The notes under the pieces are model-generated. The model saw nothing but the letters and a program-made list of their open reading frames with translations, made no database searches and was not told the origin of the DNA. The translations under genes were made by a program, and so were the position numbers. This document shows positions 61,576-64,000 of a DNA stretch of 64,000 nt, in pieces. How positions within the stretch are numbered: the stretch's first letter is position 1; every line of letters starts with the position of its first letter. This stretch comes from Chelatococcus sambhunathii (lineage in GTDB: Bacteria > Pseudomonadota > Alphaproteobacteria > Rhizobiales > Methylopilaceae): the NCBI GenBank assembly GCA_031316315.1, contig JADBEO010000002.1:62001-126000 (forward strand), written 5' to 3'.

Positions 61576-61607
61576 GATCCCGGACGGTCGAGAGGCCGCC
61601 CGGGATC
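61576..61607. terminator. Palindrome after fdoI
   Basis: gatcccgg (61576-61583) and ccgggatc (61600-61607) are perfectly complementary with a 16-base loop. It lies 21 bases after the fdoI stop and 88 before fdhE. It has the same arm sequence as part of the dispersed element near rpsM, so it may be a small copy. Whether it stops transcription or only stabilises the 3' end of the fdo mRNA is unknown. Confidence 0.5.
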
Positions 61608-61694
61608 GTCGTTTCAAGGGGTTGGAAGCACGGGCGAAGACCCGTTATCGATGCCTCGGTCGCGTGAGGCGCGTCGAGAGTTTCGGAGTTCATC

Positions 61695-62663
61695 ATGGCC
61701 GGGCCGGCCGACAACCTTCCCCAGCCGGACGCGATCGGCGGCGTTCCGGACGCGCCCTTCGCGGTCGCGCCGAACCCCGAGTCTGTCTTCGCCGCCCGCG
61801 CCGCGCGGTTCAGGGCGCTCGCGCCCGGCCACGCGCTTCAAGACTATCTGACGTTCCTGGGCGATCTCTCGCAGGCCCAGAATGACATCCAGCACAGCCT
61901 GCCCGAGCCGAAACTGCCGGCCACGGAGGCGCTGGAGCGATCCTACGAATTCGGCATGCCGCCGCTGGACCGCGGCCGCTTCGAGACCGACGAAGCGGCG
62001 CTCGCGGCGCTGTCGCGGCTCCTCGACCATGCGGTCGCCATCACCATGCCTCAGCCGGCGGCGGAGGCGCGCGATCGCCTGGCGCATGACGAGGCCCGGC
62101 GGCTGCGGATCCTGCGCGAAGCGCTCGAAAGCGCGTCAGCGATCGAAACGCTTGCGGATCATGTGTTCGCGTCGGCGGCGCTTCAGGTCCATTTTGCACG
62201 CCTCGCGGCGCGGATCGACGCCAGCCGTCTGAAATCCGTCGGGGTGGGCGCCTGCCCATGCTGCGGCGGCCCGCCCGTCGCGAGCCTCGTCGTCGGCTGG
62301 GAGCATGCGCATGGCGTGCGCTACGTCGTCTGCGCGCTCTGCGGGACATATTGGAACCATGTGCGCGTCAAGTGCGTCGCCTGCGACAGCACGGAGGGCG
62401 TCGCCTACCGCTCGCTGGCCGTCGAGAGCGACGCGGCGGAGTCGGATCCGTCGGCGGGCGGCAAGAAGGATCGGTCAGAGGTCGACGTCGTGCGCGCGGA
62501 GACCTGCGACAGATGCAGATGCTATGTGAAGATCATGCAGCAACACCTTGTCCCGGAAATCGATCCAGTCGCAGACGATGTCGCGACGCTTGGGCTCGAT
62601 CTGAAGGTGCGGGAGGCAGGATGGGCGCGTGCGGCTTTCAATCCCTATCTGCTGGGATATTGA
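61695..62663 (+). CDS. fdhE: FdhE, formate dehydrogenase assembly factor
   Basis: FdhE is a cytoplasmic rubredoxin-like protein needed for active respiratory formate dehydrogenase. The 322-residue protein has a helical N-terminal region (LSQAQNDIQHSLPEPKLP) and then four paired cysteine motifs that bind metal: CPCCGGPP, CALCGTYW, CVACDST and CDRCRCY, in the FdhE order. The usual C-terminal end ARAAFNPYLLGY is present. It follows fdoI and precedes selA, as in other fdoGHI-fdhE clusters. The ATG follows the repeat-containing space. Confidence 0.93.
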   Translation: MAGPADNLPQPDAIGGVPDAPFAVAPNPESVFAARAARFRALAPGHALQDYLTFLGDLSQAQNDIQHSLPEPKLPATEALERSYEFGMPPLDRGRFETDEAALAALSRLLDHAVAITMPQPAAEARDRLAHDEARRLRILREALESASAIETLADHVFASAALQVHFARLAARIDASRLKSVGVGACPCCGGPPVASLVVGWEHAHGVRYVVCALCGTYWNHVRVKCVACDSTEGVAYRSLAVESDAAESDPSAGGKKDRSEVDVVRAETCDRCRCYVKIMQQHLVPEIDPVADDVATLGLDLKVREAGWARAAFNPYLLGY

Positions 62664-62711
62664 TGGACGATGCGCCGGCGCGACCCGGCCGGTGGACATC
62701 GAAACCGCGTG

Positions 62712-64000
62712 ATGGATCAGTCGTCGGGCATTGAGACTCCGGATCGGGCGCCGCTGCCCTCGGTCGACAAGGTGCTTGCGACCGACGCTGCGCGGGTCGC
62801 CGCCGAGCGGTTCGGCCGGCCGGCGACGGTGGCGAGCGTTCGCGCGGCTCTGGCGGAAGTCCGTCCGGCCTGGCGCGCGGGCGCAGCGGTCGACGTCTCG
62901 CCGGGCAGGCTGGCGGCCGCCGCGGCCGCGCGGCTCGAAAACGAGGACGTCCCGAGTCAGCGCCGCGTGATCAATCTGACCGGCACGGTGCTGCACACCA
63001 ATCTGGGGCGCGCGTTGATCGCGGAGGAGGCGATTGCGGCCGTGGTCGCGGCCATGCGGCATCCGACGTCTCTGGAATTCAGGCTCTCCGACGGCCAGCG
63101 AGGCGAGCGGGACGATCATGTCCGCGGACTTCTCCGTGAACTCACCGGCGCGGAGGACGCGGTCGCGGTCAACAATAACGCCGCCGCAGTGCTGCTGACC
63201 CTCAACTCGCTGTCGGAGGGGCGCGAGACCATCGTGTCGCGCGGCGAGCTGATCGAGATCGGCGGCGCCTTCCGCATGCCCGCGATCATGAAGCGCGCCG
63301 GAGCGCGCCTCGTCGAAGTCGGCACGACCAACCGCACCCACCTCTCGGACTACGCCGAGGCGATCGGACCGGACACCGCGCTTCTCATGAAGGTGCATCC
63401 TTCGAACTACCGGATCGAGGGGTTCGTGAAGGAGGTCCGGGCCGCGGAACTTTCGCCGCTCGCGCGCGAACGTGGCCTTCCTCTGGTCGACGACCTCGGC
63501 TCCGGCGTGCTGGTCGACCTCTCCACATACGGCCTCGAGCGCGAGCGCACCGTGCAGGACGCCGTCGCCGATGGCGCCGATCTCGTCACCTTTTCCGGAG
63601 ACAAGCTGCTCGGCGGTCCTCAGGCGGGTCTTGTCGTCGGACGATCCGATCTCGTGCGGCGCCTCGCGAAGAATCATCTGAAACGCGCGCTGCGGCTCGA
63701 CAAGCTCCGGCTCGCCGCCCTCGAGGCGACCCTCAAGCTCTATCGCGACCCGGACCGGCTCGCCGAACGCCTGCCGACCTTGGCGCTGCTCGCCCGTCCG
63801 GCTGAGGCGCTCAAGGCGCTTGCAGCCCGACTGAGACCGGCCGTCGCCGCCGCTGTTGGAGCCGGCTACGAGGTCGCGGTTATCGATCTCGCAAGTCAGA
63901 TCGGCTCTGGGGCGCTGCCGCTCGCCCAGATACCGAGCGGAGGATTCGCGATCTCGGCGCCGGGCGGGAGCGGCGGCGCGACGGTGCGCTTGGCGGCGGC
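62712..64000 (+). CDS. selA: SelA, selenocysteine synthase (3' end outside the window)
   Basis: SelA converts seryl-tRNA(Sec) to selenocysteyl-tRNA(Sec) with selenophosphate, supplying Sec for fdoG. The visible 429 residues start (ATG 62712; GTG 62709 and ATG 62670 also in frame) near [20 protein letters not shown]. They contain [54 protein letters not shown] and the PLP-binding [13 protein letters not shown] with Lys298. The gene runs off the window; a family length near 470 means roughly 40 residues are missing. selB, usual next, is presumably beyond the edge. Confidence 0.95.
   Translation, partial: MDQSSGIETPDRAPLPSVDKVLATDAARVAAERFGRPATVASVRAALAEVRPAWRAGAAVDVSPGRLAAAAAARLENEDVPSQRRVINLTGTVLHTNLGRALIAEEAIAAVVAAMRHPTSLEFRLSDGQRGERDDHVRGLLRELTGAEDAVAVNNNAAAVLLTLNSLSEGRETIVSRGELIEIGGAFRMPAIMKRAGARLVEVGTTNRTHLSDYAEAIGPDTALLMKVHPSNYRIEGFVKEVRAAELSPLARERGLPLVDDLGSGVLVDLSTYGLERERTVQDAVADGADLVTFSGDKLLGGPQAGLVVGRSDLVRRLAKNHLKRALRLDKLRLAALEATLKLYRDPDRLAERLPTLALLARPAEALKALAARLRPAVAAAVGAGYEVAVIDLASQIGSGALPLAQIPSGGFAISAPGGSGGATVRLAA

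Overview
The window is GC-rich chromosomal DNA from an alphaproteobacterium, most likely of the order Hyphomicrobiales (Rhizobiales). The evidence is the end of the ribosomal protein block in the order secY-adk-rpsM-rpsK-rpoA-rplQ, an ATP12-family F1 assembly chaperone, a LexA site of the direct-repeat form GAAC-N7-GAAC, GTG and TTG starts on several core genes, and a Sec-dependent formate dehydrogenase operon laid out as in rhizobia. Nearly all of it is dense housekeeping sequence. I see no insertion sequence, prophage or CRISPR array.

Layout. 1-4512: translocation, ribosomal and RNA polymerase genes. 4590-13369: a Do-type protease, rarA, a small toxin-antitoxin pair translationally coupled to the fluoride exporter crcB, an rluC-type pseudouridine synthase, a DUF3616 protein, a HAD phosphatase and the ATP12 chaperone. 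13383-18095: a Kelch lipoprotein, a glutamate/aspartate-type binding protein, dctA and a lipoprotein. 18200-26141: pccB and pccA (propionyl-CoA carboxylase), separated by two tandem paralogous glycosyltransferases and a membrane serine-hydrolase-like protein. 26180-33742: acylphosphatase, lipB, an orphan FliN-like protein, tRNA-Leu(GAG), mgtE, a GH25 lysozyme-like lipoprotein, a ydcF-type protein and kup, with two small genes. 33882-36850: DUF3253, trmFO and a lower-GC pocket holding a frameshifted lysozyme-like gene and a DUF1127 gene. 36851-46431: a C13 (legumain/caspase-like) peptidase overlapping uvrA, an SOS box between uvrA and ssb, chrA, rpsU and gyrA. 46543-55813: an unusual tRNA-like gene, coaD, two cyclophilins, a DMT-type transporter, queA, tgt and a type I secretion pair. 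56173-64000: tRNA-Lys(TTT), a TusA-like protein and the selenium/formate cluster fdoG-fdoH-fdoI-fdhE-selA, with selA cut off by the window end.

How the genes work together. The 56.3-64 kb block is one functional unit. FdoG has an in-frame TGA at 57437 that reads as selenocysteine, followed directly by a bacterial SECIS-type hairpin. FdoH and FdoI carry electrons from formate to the membrane, FdhE is the assembly factor, SelA makes Sec-tRNA, and the divergent TusA-like protein may handle sulfur for the cofactor. The uvrA-C13/ssb divergent unit shares one SOS operator. The queA and tgt genes act in the same tRNA queuosine pathway.

The points most worth a second look are: the tRNA-like RNA with an 8-nt anticodon loop after gyrA; the lysozyme-like gene split at an A8 run; the caspase-like peptidase coupled to uvrA; the glycosyltransferase pair inside the pcc locus; the orphan FliN domain; and four different families of inverted-repeat element in intergenic spaces.
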